64,000 nucleotides of DNA from Eublepharis macularius (lineage: Eukaryota; Chordata; Lepidosauria; Squamata; Eublepharidae): NCBI RefSeq assembly GCF_028583425.1, contig NC_072796.1, positions 143,849,464 through 143,913,463 on the forward strand, written 5' to 3'. This document shows, piece by piece, positions 11,101 through 21,740 of the stretch. The first letter of the stretch is position 1; every line of letters starts with the position of its first letter. Position numbers and translations under genes: made by a program. The notes beneath the pieces are model-generated. The model did not search any database. It was given only the letters and a program-made list of their open reading frames with translations, and was not told the origin of the DNA.

Positions 11101-11446
11101 GTTGGAGCCGATTGCTTCTGGTGGGGGCCCTCCTCGTCTGTGGCTGAATCCACTCCCTGGGAAGACAGCAGCCCTGAGACCTGCTCTTTGCGTGGGGCGC
11201 CTTGAACTCACGAGCTGCGGATTCGGTGAGGCGGCAGTGCTCCCAGGGGAGTTGGCTGCAGGACAGCTACGGGCAATACCTGAGACCTGTTCTCTTCGGG
11301 GGCTGTGAGGAAGGCCCTGCCTTGATAGGACCCCTCTCCTCCTGCGAGGGGGAGGGGGAGTTCCATATCGAGGATTACAGGTTCTTTGACCGTTTACAGT
11401 CCATACAGTTTTGCTTATCCCAAGGTGCATGAGTAGAAAGTGGGGT
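11101..11446. other. No gene recognised
   Basis: Unrecognised sequence between two MITEs. I see nothing supportable. Confidence 0.4.
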
Positions 11447-11697
11447 ACTTTAAGGCTGTTTCCAACTAATGAAATGCTGGCAACGTCTCCATTTGCAAAA
11501 CAGATACGGGCCATTTGGTTTCTGATTTTTCGGTACCTTTTCTGGGACCACGGAAATTGCGTTCCCAAAAAAGGTGCCCCAAAAATGGAATCTAGATGGA
11601 CCGCAACCATTTTGCAAACGGAGAAGGCTGGATTCATGAGGAAAAGCCGCCAGCATTTGGTGAGTAAGCCGTTCCTTTAAGAGCCTGTGGAAATGGC
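11447..11697. repeat. Palindromic (foldback) MITE-like repeat
   Basis: The left arm (aaggctgtttcc, aatgctggc, ccatttgcaaaac) is mirrored by the right arm (ccattttgcaaacgg, gccagcatttgg, ggaaatggcc). The centre is near 11545-11575. The ends resemble the GGCCGTTTCC foldback family at 17977 and 48514. Confidence 0.55.
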
Positions 11698-11814
11698 CTA
11701 AGAAAGGAGATTCTACTGTAAGGCTGTACTTGGAAAAAGGGTTTGGGGCCTAGGTCTTCTTAGTAGACTGCTGATACTTAGATAGGCCTTAGGCTAGACC
11801 AGACTAGGAGATAA

Positions 11815-12062
11815 CTGATGTGTACATGTGTGTGGGTATGTGCTGTCAAGTCGCCTCCGACCGATGGCGACCCTATGAATGAAAGACCTCCAAAACGTTC
11901 TCTCTCTAACAGACCTGCTCAGATCCTGCAAACTGGAGGACGTGGCTTCTTCTTTTGAGTCCAGCCATCTCGTTTTAGGGCTTCCTCTTTTCCTGTTGCC
12001 TTCCTCTTTTCCTAGCATTATTGACTTTTCCAGAGAATCTCATGATGTGACCAAAGCAAGCT
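11815..12062 (-). mobile_element. RTE/BovB-like LINE 3' end
   Basis: The minus strand encodes NRKRGSPKTRWLDSKEEATS, then RERTFWRSFIHRVAIGRRRL. This resembles the C-terminal tail of BovB/RTE ORF2 (KTRWLD...W..IH.V..GR.RL). The adjacent non-coding end (gtcaagtcgcctccgacc) is the common squamate 3' terminus of this family. Confidence 0.6.
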
Positions 12063-12689
12063 AGCCTTGGTTTTGTCATTTTAGTGTGCACATAGGTTTG
12101 TATTTATTTGCATGTTTAGCAAAGGCTCATGGGACATGCGTTTGAAAGGGCCTCCATGACTAGTAGAGGTGGTATAAAGCAAGGCTGGGCTAGCTGAAAA
12201 GACTGGGAGGGAGAGAGGAGCGCTGAGGGCAGTGCTGCCTGAGAGGCAAAGCTGGTTTTCAAGCTTTGGATCCAAATCAGACACAGAGCTGAAACTGCTA
12301 GGTAGGGGGGTGGGTGGGCGGGACTGAACACCTGTCTCTGGGAGAGCAGCGGCAGCTGCAGCGGCTGAAGAAGCTGGGAAGAGCAAAGAGCCGGAATTGC
12401 TGGCATCTGAACCCTTCACTGACTGCCCGAGGCCAACACCCTAGTGCAGGGCAACAAGCAAGCTCAAGGATTCATCCAGCATCTTCCTAAAAAGAGTTTC
12501 CTGCTGTTGCAAGACGGCCTTCTGGATATTTGGGACTCTGTTCCAGGCACGGCCTCTGGAAGAACCCACAGTACGGTCTGCACCCTCTACCAAGTGGACT
12601 GTGCGTAGGACTCTGCTCTGGGGACGCTGGTTAGGGAACCGCAATGGGTAGCTTTGGGAACCTTTTCACAGCTGTAGATCCAGAGGAGT
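12063..12689. other. No gene recognised
   Basis: Open frames on both strands are short and low-complexity (an Ala run from a gcagc-rich stretch at about 12345-12375). I see no domain. Confidence 0.4.
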
Positions 12690-12892
12690 TGGCCGCGTTA
12701 GTCTGTAGTGGCAAAATAGTAAAGAGTCCAGTAGCACCTTTAAGACTAGCCAGCTTTACTGTAGCATAAGCTTTCAAGAACCACAGCTCTCTTCGTCAGA
12801 TGCATCTGATGAAAAGAACTGTGATTCTCGAAAGCTTATGCTACAGTGAAGTTGGTTAGTCTTAAAGGTGCTACTGGACTCTTTTTTGTGTT
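12690..12892. mobile_element. Foldback element of the GATCCAGAGGAG family
   Basis: The 5' unique head (agatccagaggagttggccg) is followed by an arm ending cttcgtcagatgc and then an inverted arm (gcatctgatgaaaagaactg...ctactggactctttt). Arms are about 95 bp. I found no clear target duplication here. Confidence 0.7.
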
Positions 12893-14689
12893 CCGTTATA
12901 TTTAAATAAATTGGATTTACATTTTGAATTTCTGAACCTTACTCTAGAAATTGAACCTGGCCCTTGGGACTGTGGGGGGTTACACTAGACTGTGAACTTA
13001 TGTTTGATTCCAGCTCTTGGGTTACACCTATGTCTCTGTTCAGCATCTTTGCAGGCAGTGATTCAACAGGGAGGAGACCTGGTGCAGTACTGGCTGGTTG
13101 CAGTAGGGTTGCTAGGTGTCTGGTTTTGGCCTGGACAGTCTGGTATTTTGGGGTACTGTCCAGGAAAACAGTCCCCCAAATACCTGACACCTGGCCTGGA
13201 TTCTCCCCCTTACCTATTGGTTGCCCAGCCTGTTATAGCTGCATAGTGCTGGTGCCGGTATAGGAAAGTGGCCTGCCACTCTGGGCAGCTGGGCAGCATC
13301 CTGCGTCAGTGCTGCTCTGCCCACACTGCCTGGGAGTGCATGAGCGCTGTGTGTGCACACAAAAAATAAGCCCCCCCCCTCTGCCCAGGCTTCTGTTGTG
13401 CTCAACTACAACAAGCTGTGATGGCCCTCTCCATGGTCCCCCACCCTCTTCCCACTCACACACACTGCAGGCGGTGTAGCTCATGGGGAGCGGCCGGTGG
13501 TCTGGGGGACACACGCATGCCTTTGCAAGGGGGGTGGCCTCTAGGTGGAGGAGGAGCTGATGGGAGCCAAACTAGACTGTGAAAGTCCGGCTTCCTTGTA
13601 ATCAGATGTCTGCAATCGTAGTCCTTTCAGATTGCTCATTAGCTGCCTCCTCCTGTACTGGAGGGGGGAGGGAGCTCCATCCAGGGCGTAGAGAGGTCAG
13701 TCCCCCAGCTGGTCCTCCTCTTTTCCTGAGGCCTCACTTGACCCATGTTCTGTGAGATCTGTACCGCTGTTTGGTGTCTACTGTGGTATGTTCCGTATGA
13801 TTTCTTAATTGTAAGTCAAATTGGATCCTGCTTTGCAGGAGAAAGGCAGGGTAAAAATATCTGACACAAATAAATAAATTAATTAATAAATGTGATCTAC
13901 CTTGAGTCTCAGGGAGAAAGACGGACTACAAATAACTAGAAATGCCCCCTGCTTGTTTCTGACGCCAGGTTTCCTTAAACTGACAGAAGTCTTGTGGCCT
14001 GTGAAATTCTCAAAGATTGTATGTCTGGCTGGATCCTCAGAGGGCTGGACCGAGATGGAGTTATGAAGCAAAGTGCGGGATGGAAGCCTCCGGAGGGGGT
14101 CAAATTGAAATGCCATCGGAGCCCTCCGTTCACAAGAGCAAGGGTAGTCCCCCCAGTCCCCAACAAGAGGGCTTTATCCCCCCCCACCACCACCCATGGC
14201 TCCATTTTCAAATTGCTTCTCCCAAATATACACAGTGGCTTTAAACCTATCGTTCCCTCACAGCTGTAACTCTGACAGCCTTTGGCTTTCCAGCTTCTTC
14301 AGCCCTGGAGACACTTTAAAGGCCGGGGATCCAGGGAAGGGGATCCCGCTTCTTCAGCCCTTCCCCCTCAGCGTCCTGGCTGGAGGCCTGAGGAGAAGCT
14401 GGCCTCTGCGGTCTCCTTGGGAGGGGGAAAGAGAGCTGGTCGAGGCCTTGCTCACCCAGGGAGGCTGCATTCACAGTGTCCTGAGGGGAAGGAAAGCAGA
14501 CTGGCCCCCCCTGTCGGTTGGGCTCTCGGGTCTTCTTGGGGCCGGGGGGGAGGGGGGGCGCAAATTCCCTGAAGCAAAGCCTGAAGCAGCCCCTTGGCCG
14601 CTACTCTCCTGACTCGTGGGGACAGCCGAGAGGCTCTTCCAGGCAGCGTCTCTCGCCCACGCTCCAGACCATAATGGAATGAATATCTG
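12893..14689. other. No gene recognised
   Basis: A partly palindromic stretch lies at 13095-13200 (gtgtctggttttggcctgga against tgacacctggcctgg). A taaataaattaattaataaa tail with LINE/SINE-like 3' sequence lies at 13850-13940. Short open frames at 14000-14600 show no domain. Confidence 0.4.
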
Positions 14690-15460
14690 GGTGCAGCTTC
14701 AGCCCCCTCCAGATTGGATTACTGTCACTCGCTCTACGCAGGGCTTCCCTTGGGCCTGACCCGGAAACTGCAGCGGGTCCAAATTGCTGCTGACAGGAAT
14801 TTCCTTCAGGGCACATGAGACTCCAACTCTGCAGCAGCTGCATTGGCTCCCCGTGGAGTTCCGGATCAGGTTCAAGGTTCTGGTTCTGACCTATGAAGCC
14901 CTAAACGGACTGGGACCAGCATACCTGAGGGACCGCCACTCCCCGTATGTACCTCGGAGGCCTCTTAGATCTGCAAGTAAACACCTACTGGTGGTCCCCG
15001 GTCCCAGGAAGGCTCGGCTGGCCTCGGCCAGGGCCAGGGCATTTTCTGTCCTGGCCCCAACCTGGTGGAACTCTCTGTCGGAAGACACCTGGGCCCGCCA
15101 AGACCTTGTATCTTTTTGGTGGGCCTGTAAGACAGAGATGTTCCGCCAGGCGTATGGTGGAGGCCAGCACTGGATCCATCTAATTAGCCTCCCTGCCGGT
15201 CTCCTGTCAGAGGGGGGGGCATATGGTCCATCTGCCTCCCCATGCTTGAGGAGGTAGAGGTTCGCCCACCCACACCTCCACCCTTTTCTTCCCTTGTGTA
15301 TGGTGGGCAGGGAAAGGGGGAAGGGTGCCCCATCTGGAATGCGGATATCCATGTTTGCAATGAGACGTTATTTTATTGGTTTTACCTATTGTACCTTATT
15401 TATGATTGTAACCTGCCCTGAGCCTACTTGCAGGGAGGGCGGGCTAAAAATCCAATCAAT
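14690..15460 (+). mobile_element. L2-type LINE 3' end
   Basis: The plus strand reads TPTLQQLHWLPVEFRIRFKV, GLGPAYLRDRHSPYVPRRPL and ARARAFSVLAPTWWNSLSED, then CKTEMFRQAYGG. This is the same L2 C-terminal block as 8641-9440. The 3' UTR has cctgccctgagcctac and a caatcaatcaatc tail at about 15450. Confidence 0.8.
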
Positions 15461-16249
15461 CAATCACCCACTCCAGCCTCATTTTCATTAACTAGCTCCC
15501 AGGTGGGTGGGAGAGCACAAGGCAGTCCCCGGCACCTCAAGCGGACAGGGAGGGAGGAAGATTCAGTCCGGGGGGGGGGGGCTGCCTGGTGCGGATGAGG
15601 CCGCTTGGCTAGGCCAGCCTCCTCATTCTGCTGCCGTGAGAAGAACAAGGCCGCCTCAAAGGCCTGCTGCCTGCACTGAGGCTGAAGTGTGCTTGTGGGG
15701 TAGGCCTGCGTTGTCTCTGGCTTGTGTGTACCTTGGGATAATAACCTAGCACCACTTCGGCCATCAAATACCTGGCCTAACTTTCCCTTACGGAACTAGG
15801 ACCTGAGGAGGGAAATTTAGTTTTGAAAAACAGCACAAGAGGAAAGTTTTAAAGCTCCTCTAGCACCACTTCGGCCATCAAATTAGCAGCCCACGTGGTT
15901 GCTCGAAAGGGTTGTTTTAAATGAAGGAGATCTCACAGATCCCCTCCCTTGTCTAGCTTCAGCCCCAAGCAAAGTTTCACCCCCGTCTCTCGCGGAAAGA
16001 GCAGTGAGAGTGTGGCGGGAGGGCGAGCTGGTCATTCCTCTCCAGGTTGAGCTTGCTAAAGAAACCAATTGCAAAGCTCCCCCCCCCCCCAGAGATCCTG
16101 TGCGGCAGCAGCAGCAGCTCTGTCTTGGGAAGCTGCACTCCAAAGTAAAATCGCGTCACGTTGATGAACACGAGCCCGCCAGCTCATTGACCCTCAGGGC
16201 CACGTCCCTTCGCAAACAACCTGGGAAGAGGACGACCAGGAGGAACCGT
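15461..16249. other. No gene recognised
   Basis: Homopolymer G and C runs lie at 15570 and 16079. The phrase tagcaccacttcggccatcaaat occurs twice (about 15748 and 15860). No coding signal. Confidence 0.4.
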
Positions 16250-16655
16250 GGCCTCCCAGAGAGTTCCCTTGCCCCAAAGAGGGGGCGCCGGGCACAGCTG
16301 CCAGCCCCAGGAGCGCGCGGGTGGCAGGACAGGTGAAAGGCAGCACGGGTGGCTGGGAGGCCGCCCGCGCCATTCGCCTGCCCCGCAGGACAGGGGGCGC
16401 GTGGCAAGCTGGCCGCCCCCTGTCCTGCAGGGCAGGCGAATGGCGCGGGCGGCCTCCCAACCACTCGCACTGCCACCGCCAGCTCCGCAGTGTGCCGGGA
16501 CAGTCGGCTTGCCACGGGGTGGCATGTGCTGCCCTGTGTGATGACGTCATGGTAGTGACATCATCACGCAGCGCTGGGAGTGCGTGTGTGCTGTGCGCAC
16601 GCGTGAGTGGCCAGTATTCAGTTGCCCTGGGCGCCGGCAACTGTAGATCCAGCCA
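16250..16655. mobile_element. GC-rich hAT-like non-autonomous element, partial
   Basis: Related to the intact 61937-62370 copy: gggggcgccggg at the left, internal repeats of ctgccccgcaggacaggggg, a TGACGTCA-containing segment at about 16540-16565, and a right end tgggcgccggcaactgtagatccag. The left terminus is missing, so no target duplication can be read. Confidence 0.65.
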
Positions 16656-17229
16656 TGGCCATGGCGGTGGCCACCCTCCTGCCTGCTAGTTTGTCTCAAG
16701 TGGCCACTGTGGTGGTTGGGCCAGTCCAGGGTGGGTGCCAGTATCCAGGTTGGGGGCAGACACCGTCCTTGGACATTGTTCAGCTCAGACACCCCCTGGG
16801 CAACCTTGGGCCTGCCACACTCTCTCAGCCTACACAGGACTGTTGTGAGGATAAAATGGGGAGGAGGCCAAGCCTGTTGCCCTTGGCTCCTTGGATGAGG
16901 GGGAGGGGATAAGCAGGCGCAGCACAAGCGTGCCCTGGCCAAAGAGGAACCCGATGAGACCTGAGGGGAATGCAGAATTATGGGCATGCATGCAAGGGGA
17001 TTGTGGGCTGTCATGTGCACGCATTCCAAGCACAGTCTCCAGAATGGCCCCTTATACGTGACCCCTGAGCAGACACAATGGATGTCAGTGACTTTGTGTA
17101 GCAGAAATGGCAGGGACAACTTTTGCCAGTGGAGTCAACTGGGGACTTTCTTCGTTTTTGTCTCTCCCAGTCGGGAGAAAGAGGGTCACTCGAACTGAAT
17201 TTTGGCATCCAAACCTAATACTGCCTTAC
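16656..17229. other. No gene recognised
   Basis: 3' flank of speriolin copy 2. Open frames lack recognisable domains. Confidence 0.4.
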
Positions 17230-17454
17230 GTAGAGAGTTACGGGACTGCTTGATTGGAGCTGATTTTTCTTTTGAGGGGTGTTATGGTGGGGGCTGGGTG
17301 GGGGTTCTGTTCCATCCCGTTTTGTTGATGGCCGCAAGCGGATCTCCTCAGGGACCCCCTCCCAAGTAATGGAGCAACTGTGCCAGGAGCCGGGGACCCC
17401 CCTCCTCTGTGGGGCGCTGAGCGTAAGACACTTTAGCCAGGCAGTTGAAGGTGG

Positions 17455-17460
17455 TTTATT
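17455..17460 (-). promoter_or_regulatory. Poly(A) signal of speriolin copy 2
   Basis: AATAAA on the minus strand, 37 bp beyond the stop codon, in the same context as copies 1 and 3. Confidence 0.75.
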
Positions 17461-17496
17461 GCCCTTGCAGTGGGACACACGCTGGGTGTTCAGGGG

Positions 17497-17826
17497 CTAC
17501 CAGATGAACAGAGGCTTCCCATCGTTCTGTGACAATTGATGGAGGCAGTTGAGTAGCATCATGCAGTCGGCATACTTATCCGAAGTAACGACATTCTGGA
17601 CAACGTTGCGCAGGAAGTTGAAGTCATTGTAGACGTCTCCCTCAATCCCGGTTGTGTCTGGGCGCTCCCGGAGGATCCCGTAAGTGTTCACAATGTGTTC
17701 TGTGAAAGTGGCATGGTATTTTGGGTCATAGCCAAAGTACTTCAGCTGGGACATGAGGTTGTTGTACCGTTCTGACAGGCTTTTGCGCTCCTCCTCGGTC
17801 AGTCCAAGCTGGGTATCACTTCCATT
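17497..17826 (-). CDS. SPATC1: Speriolin copy 2, last exon (exon 5)
   Basis: This exon encodes the end of the conserved speriolin C-terminal domain: NGSDTQLGLTEEE, SLSERYNNLMSQLKYFGYDP, FTEHIVNTYGILRERPDTT, then CMMLLNCLHQLSQNDGKPLF and IW-stop. Mammalian speriolin ends in the same way (LTEQLVNAYGILRERP, then DDGKPMFIW). It is exactly 330 bp (109 codons plus TGA), begins in phase 0 after a CCCCACAG acceptor, and matches the length of copy 3. It follows exon 4 (21064-21203) after a 3,237-bp intron. No disabling change is seen. Speriolin is a germ-cell centrosome protein. Whether this paralog keeps that role is inference. Confidence 0.9.
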   Translation of the reverse strand, partial: NGSDTQLGLTEEERKSLSERYNNLMSQLKYFGYDPKYHATFTEHIVNTYGILRERPDTTGIEGDVYNDFNFLRNVVQNVVTSDKYADCMMLLNCLHQLSQNDGKPLFIW

Positions 17827-17976
17827 CTGTGGGGATAAGAGCAGCATTAGACCCTCCAGGGACACAGATCCTTTCTCCCCTCCTTATTGGAGATGGACTT
17901 CCACGGCATTGGAATCTCGGGGTCAGTTCGTACAGTCCACAGAATTAGGAGCTAAAGCAGCTCCAAGACTAATCAG

Positions 17977-18162
17977 GGCCGTTTCCACACGGCTTACCTT
18001 CCCTCGGAACGACCCGGAACATCGCGCAAAAAATGCAGAAGATCGCGCTTTCTCGCACGAGATTTGCGCGACATTATGCAAATCTCGTGCGAGAAAACGC
18101 GATCTTCCGTGCGATGTTCTGGGTCGTTCTGAGGGAAGGTAAGCCGTGTGGAAACAGCCCCT
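17977..18162. mobile_element. Palindromic MITE (GGCCGTTTCC family)
   Basis: A 186-bp near-perfect palindrome with arms of about 85-90 bp: ggccgtttccacacggctta at the left, taagccgtgtggaaacagcc at the right, CpG-rich inside (aagatcgcg, ctcgtgcgag). ATCAG flanks both sides (17972-17976 and 18163-18167). The paralogous site in copy 1 lacks the element. Confidence 0.8.
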
Positions 18163-18364
18163 ATCAGGATGCGATTGGTGCTTGCAAGGGTGAAAGCCAT
18201 CCAAGACCCACCCCCCAAGGCTACGTTCACATGAGTACCATGTTGGTCTGCAGTAGAACAGCAGGATTTGAGTCCAGTGGCACCTTGGAGACCAACAAGA
18301 TCTGAAGAAGGGAGCTTGACTCTCAAAAGCTTATACCCTGACAACCTTGTTGGTCTCTAAGTTG

Positions 18365-18548
18365 CCACGAGACCCAAATCCTCCTTTAGGATCTGGAGAG
18401 GGAAGGGGTTTGGGTAAGAGAGGGGCCTCAACAGGATATGCCATAGGACCAAAGGAGCCATTTTTTCCGGGGGAACTGATTTCTATGGTCTGGAGGTCAG
18501 TTGTAATTCTGGGAGATAGCCAGTCACCACCTGGGAGTTGGCAACCAA
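18365..18548 (+). mobile_element. hAT-like MITE (TAGGGTTGCCAG family), 5' truncated
   Basis: Family core (ggggaactgatttctatggtctggag...gggaga) ending ggagttggcaacc. The left terminus is missing. Confidence 0.6.
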
Positions 18549-18834
18549 TCTGAACTACTTCCACCCCCACCCCGGTCTCCACTGCTGGGTTGGCCCATGC
18601 CCCCATCCTGGACTGAACTGTGGATCTCCTTCTGGCTCAAGTGGATTGACAGCCTCCCCCCTCCCGCCCCCCGCCTTGGAATCTAACTGTCTGAGGCTTG
18701 GCCAAGGGCCAAAGTGTTCAACAGCAGACGGTAATTGCCTAGCCAGAGAATCCTGATTTACATTAAGGGTAATTCATTGGGCTCCATTTCATAAACAGGT
18801 TATGAAGTCTGCCCTGCTCAGCTTGGTTCTGGGT

Positions 18835-19058
18835 TAGAGTTGCCAGGTTGGTCCAGGTTGGGAAATTCCTGGAGATTTTGGGGACAAAGCCTGAAGAGGG
18901 TGGGGTTTGGGGAAGGGAGGGGCCTCAGTGGGGTATATAATTCCATAGAGTTCACCCTTCAAAGCAGCCATTTTCTCCAGGGAAACTATCTCTGTTGCCT
19001 GGAGATCCGTTGTAATTCCGGGAGATCTCCAGCTAGCACCTGGAGGCTGGCAACCCTA
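18835..19058 (+). mobile_element. hAT-like MITE with near-perfect 8-bp target duplication
   Basis: A 224-bp element with ends tagagttgccag and ctggcaacccta. Flanks are TTCTGGGT (18827-18834) and CTCTGGGT (19059-19066), 7 of 8 identical. Same family as 10882-11100. Confidence 0.75.
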
Positions 19059-20434
19059 CTCTGGGTGGGGTGAATTTAAGTATTCTCAGGGTTGAAAGAA
19101 GTTGTAAGCAGCTATATCTGTCCAAGTTTATATGCCTATTGAGCATTTTGCGCAGGATGCTGACAAGACCAGGTCTTAAGACTTGAGACGTTCTGCCCTG
19201 CCCCCTCTCCCATATTACTTTTTAGAATTTTTGCAACATGCCTAATGAAGCCTGGTGCACTCAACTTGTTCACTGTTTTGTGTAGTTCAGGGTGGACCTG
19301 ATAAAACGTATTGCATGGATTTTGTTCTTGTCTTTTGGATTTTGCTTTGGACCAGCATGGCAGCATACAATTTGTTTTGATTTGAGGACATTTTTCCACT
19401 TTTTAAAAGAAGCCTTTTTGCCTTTTATAACATTTTTGACTTGGGCTGTAAACCACGTGAACAACCTTCTTTTTAAGCTTGATGGTGTCTTTCCCGAGTG
19501 GAGAAACACAATTCTTCCTCAACTTCCATTTATTTAGGTTTGAACAGTTTTAAGGCATCCCATAGGGATTGACCTTCGAGTTTCCCTTTCAGTTTGTTTG
19601 ATTTGTTTGGTAAAATTCCCTCTTTGGAAATCAGTTGTGATTGTGTTAGACTTTGGGGCATTTTTCCACCTTAACCGGGAGAGCAGGAGAGCCATTCCAA
19701 AGCACTGGAAACAACATGATCTCTGCTGGAAAGACTCCCATCCCCAGAGGTGGATGGATCTTGCTTTCTGGGCTGTTGTGGGCACATACTATAAATCCAC
19801 TTTGCAGGGCTGCCCTCTGTACCAGAGGACAACATGCGTCTGTAAGGAGCGGCTGCTGCTCTTTCAGAGGTTCCCTCCACACCCCCAAACCTTGCCTGCC
19901 GTTGCCAGCACACCACAGCCAGGAGTCAGTGAGGAGTGGTGGCGGCAGCACAAATCCCCGCTCAGCCGCATGAAGCTCCCTGAATGATCTTTGTCCGGAA
20001 ACCTTCTTTTCTCCTGGCTATGGCTGTGGCCCTCACGAGCCTCCCGTAGGCTGCCACCCACCCTAACCTCCCCTCACAGGTTTGGGGCTCCCAGGCAGGT
20101 CAGGGCCGGGCCGCCACACGCCGCCTGCCTGGCCTCCACTAGAGTAGGCTGAGAGCCCCGGCCCAGTCCTCACAGAGGCGCCGCCAGACAGGCAGCCGGA
20201 GGGTCCCCTGCACTTGCCTCCCTCGCCCAGCTACAGCGCAGGGCTGTTGGGGAAAAGGCAGCTCGGGGGTCACTTTCCCTCTCAGAAGATGCTGCCTCCA
20301 TTTAGACTAGGCCCATTTAACGTGGCCGGTGTGTGTGGTATTCCCCCCCTCCCTGGGCCAACTATTTCAAGCCAGCCAGGGTCAAACCAAACAAAAGTAA
20401 ACTTTATTTACAAGAGGGAACATACGAGTGAATG
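19059..20434. other. No gene recognised
   Basis: Intron 4 of copy 2. About 19280-19720 is T-rich. I see no repeat family or exon I can name. Confidence 0.4.
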
Positions 20435-20746
20435 ATGGTTGTTGTGGGTTTTCCGGGCTGTATTGCCGTGGTCTTGGCATTGTAGTTCCTGACGTCCATT
20501 GCTTCTCAATGGACAAGTGAGATTATCGACCTACATCGATTATGACCTACATCGATTATCGATTATGACCTACATCTTTTCCACACTGTGACACTGAGAG
20601 ATCTCTGTCTTTTGGTGCTACACCTCTGAAGATGCCAGCCACAGCTGCCGGCGAAACGTCAGGAACTACAATGCCAAGACCACGGCAGTACAGCCCGGAA
20701 AACCCACAACAGCCATCGTTCTCCGGCCGTGAAAGCCTTCGACAAT
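20435..20746. mobile_element. Foldback retroelement-like repeat with 15-bp target duplication
   Basis: The left arm (ggttgttgtgggttttccgg...tagttcctgacgt) is the reverse complement of the right arm (acgtcaggaactacaatgcc...ccacaacagcc). The centre has short tandem copies of gacctacatcgattat. After the right arm a unique tail (ccggccgtgaaagccttcga) ends at 20746. Flanks are acatacgagYgaatg at 20420-20434 and 20747-20761, 14 of 15 identical. That length suits target-primed reverse transcription, not a DNA transposon. Confidence 0.75.
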
Positions 20747-20789
20747 ACATACGAGCGAATGTTTTTAAAACTGCTTAATATGCTGGGGT

Positions 20790-21380
20790 GAGTGGGACAG
20801 AAGGGGCTTGGGACCCGCCAGCCATTCCGCCGCTCCAAAGCCACCTTTTCCCCTCCAAGGGACGCCGACCCGCTCTGCCCGCTCCCATTGGCTGTCCCTC
20901 AGGAGGGGCGGGGCTGGAGCCCCTCCCACTGACCTCCCGCACGGGATCGCTGAGGGGCCCGAGCAGAGGCGGGGAGGGCCGCGGAGAGCTCCGGAGCGAC
21001 TTGGGGGCGGGGCGGCGTCAAAGGAGAGGCGGGAGGGCGCGAGACGCGAAGACCCCCCCTCACCTGCGCGACTTTCTCGGGGATGTCGCTGACGTTGAAG
21101 CCGTAGAGGCGGACCCGGTCAGGAAAGAGGTGGGAGAGGATCCTGCGGTCCAGTTGGAAGGCGATCTCCCCGACGATGCGCTCCATGGTCGCCCGCTTGG
21201 GATCTGAAAGGAGACGGGGAGCCTGCAGCAGCGGCCGTTCTCCTGCCTCAGGACCCAGCTCTGCCCAGACAAGCCTGCTGCTGCTGCTGCTGCTCTCCCC
21301 CGGAGGGCCGCTCGCTCAGCGGTTGCAGCTGCTGCTGTGAGCAACCGTGTCAACTCTATCCCCCGAGAAGTCAGCAGACG
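20790..21380. other. CpG-rich island around speriolin copy 2 exon 4
   Basis: Dense CpG dinucleotides and GC boxes (ggggcggggctgg at about 20905, gggggcggggcgg at about 21002), plus a (GCT)n run at about 21275. The equivalent exon in copy 3 (53735-53874) does not sit in such an island. I did not calculate observed/expected CpG. Confidence 0.5.
21064..21203 (-). CDS. SPATC1: Speriolin copy 2, exon 4 (start of C-terminal domain)
   Basis: This 140-bp exon encodes [20 protein letters not shown] and then [20 protein letters not shown] and IPEKVAQ. It is the most conserved block of speriolin (family form [28 protein letters not shown]). The acceptor is CTTTCAG before 21203 and the donor is GCGCAG/GTGAGG at 21064. 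The phase-1 entry completes Asp with the last base of exon 3, and the phase-0 exit joins exon 5 at NGSD. Relative to copy 3 it differs in HLFP for SIFP and NVSD for TVRN. The internal ATG is not a start, because the frame is open upstream through the junction. Confidence 0.9.
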
Positions 21381-21544
21381 CGCCCCGAATTACGCGGCCC
21401 AATGGTCTCTCAGTCACCCTGGCCCCTCTTTCTAGGCTCCTCTAGCTGCCCAGCCCTGTTTGCCGTGGGCTTCTGGTTAAAGAGCCAGGAGAGCGAGTGC
21501 CTGCTAACATGGCAGTCCTATGAGGAACTGTGCCTGACCTGGAC

Positions 21545-21740
21545 AGCCCAGGCCAGCCCAGTTTCATCAGACCTCAGACGCTGAGCAGGGTCTGCCTTGG
21601 TTCGTAGTTGGATGGGAGACCTGCAACGGAGACCAGAGACGTGGAGCCAGGAAATGGCAAACCACCTCTGTTAGTCTTTTGCCATAAAAAACCCTAGTAA
21701 GGGTGGCCATGTCAGCTATGACTTGACAGCACTCTCCACC
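21545..21740 (+). mobile_element. 5S-rRNA-derived SINE
   Basis: The head (tcagacgctgagcagggtct...agttggatgggagacc) matches the internal control region and 3' part of 5S rRNA (agctaagcagggtcgggcctggttagtacttggatgggagacc). It is followed by a non-5S body and a tail, ggccatgtcagctatgacttgacagcac, shared with other copies here. Not a functional 5S gene. Confidence 0.75.

Larger units (their letters stand above)
17230..18360 (+). repeat. Segmental duplication, right copy (pair 690-1690)
   Basis: It aligns directly with about 690-1690, including the ccaagtaatggagcaactgt 3' flank, exon 5, the intron and a shared interspersed repeat at about 18240-18360. The main difference is an extra 186-bp palindromic MITE. 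Confidence 0.75.

Noticed and set aside
21560..21630. Possible 5S rRNA gene
   Set aside because: Only part of the 5S sequence is present, diverged, and attached to a SINE body and tail found at other places in the window.
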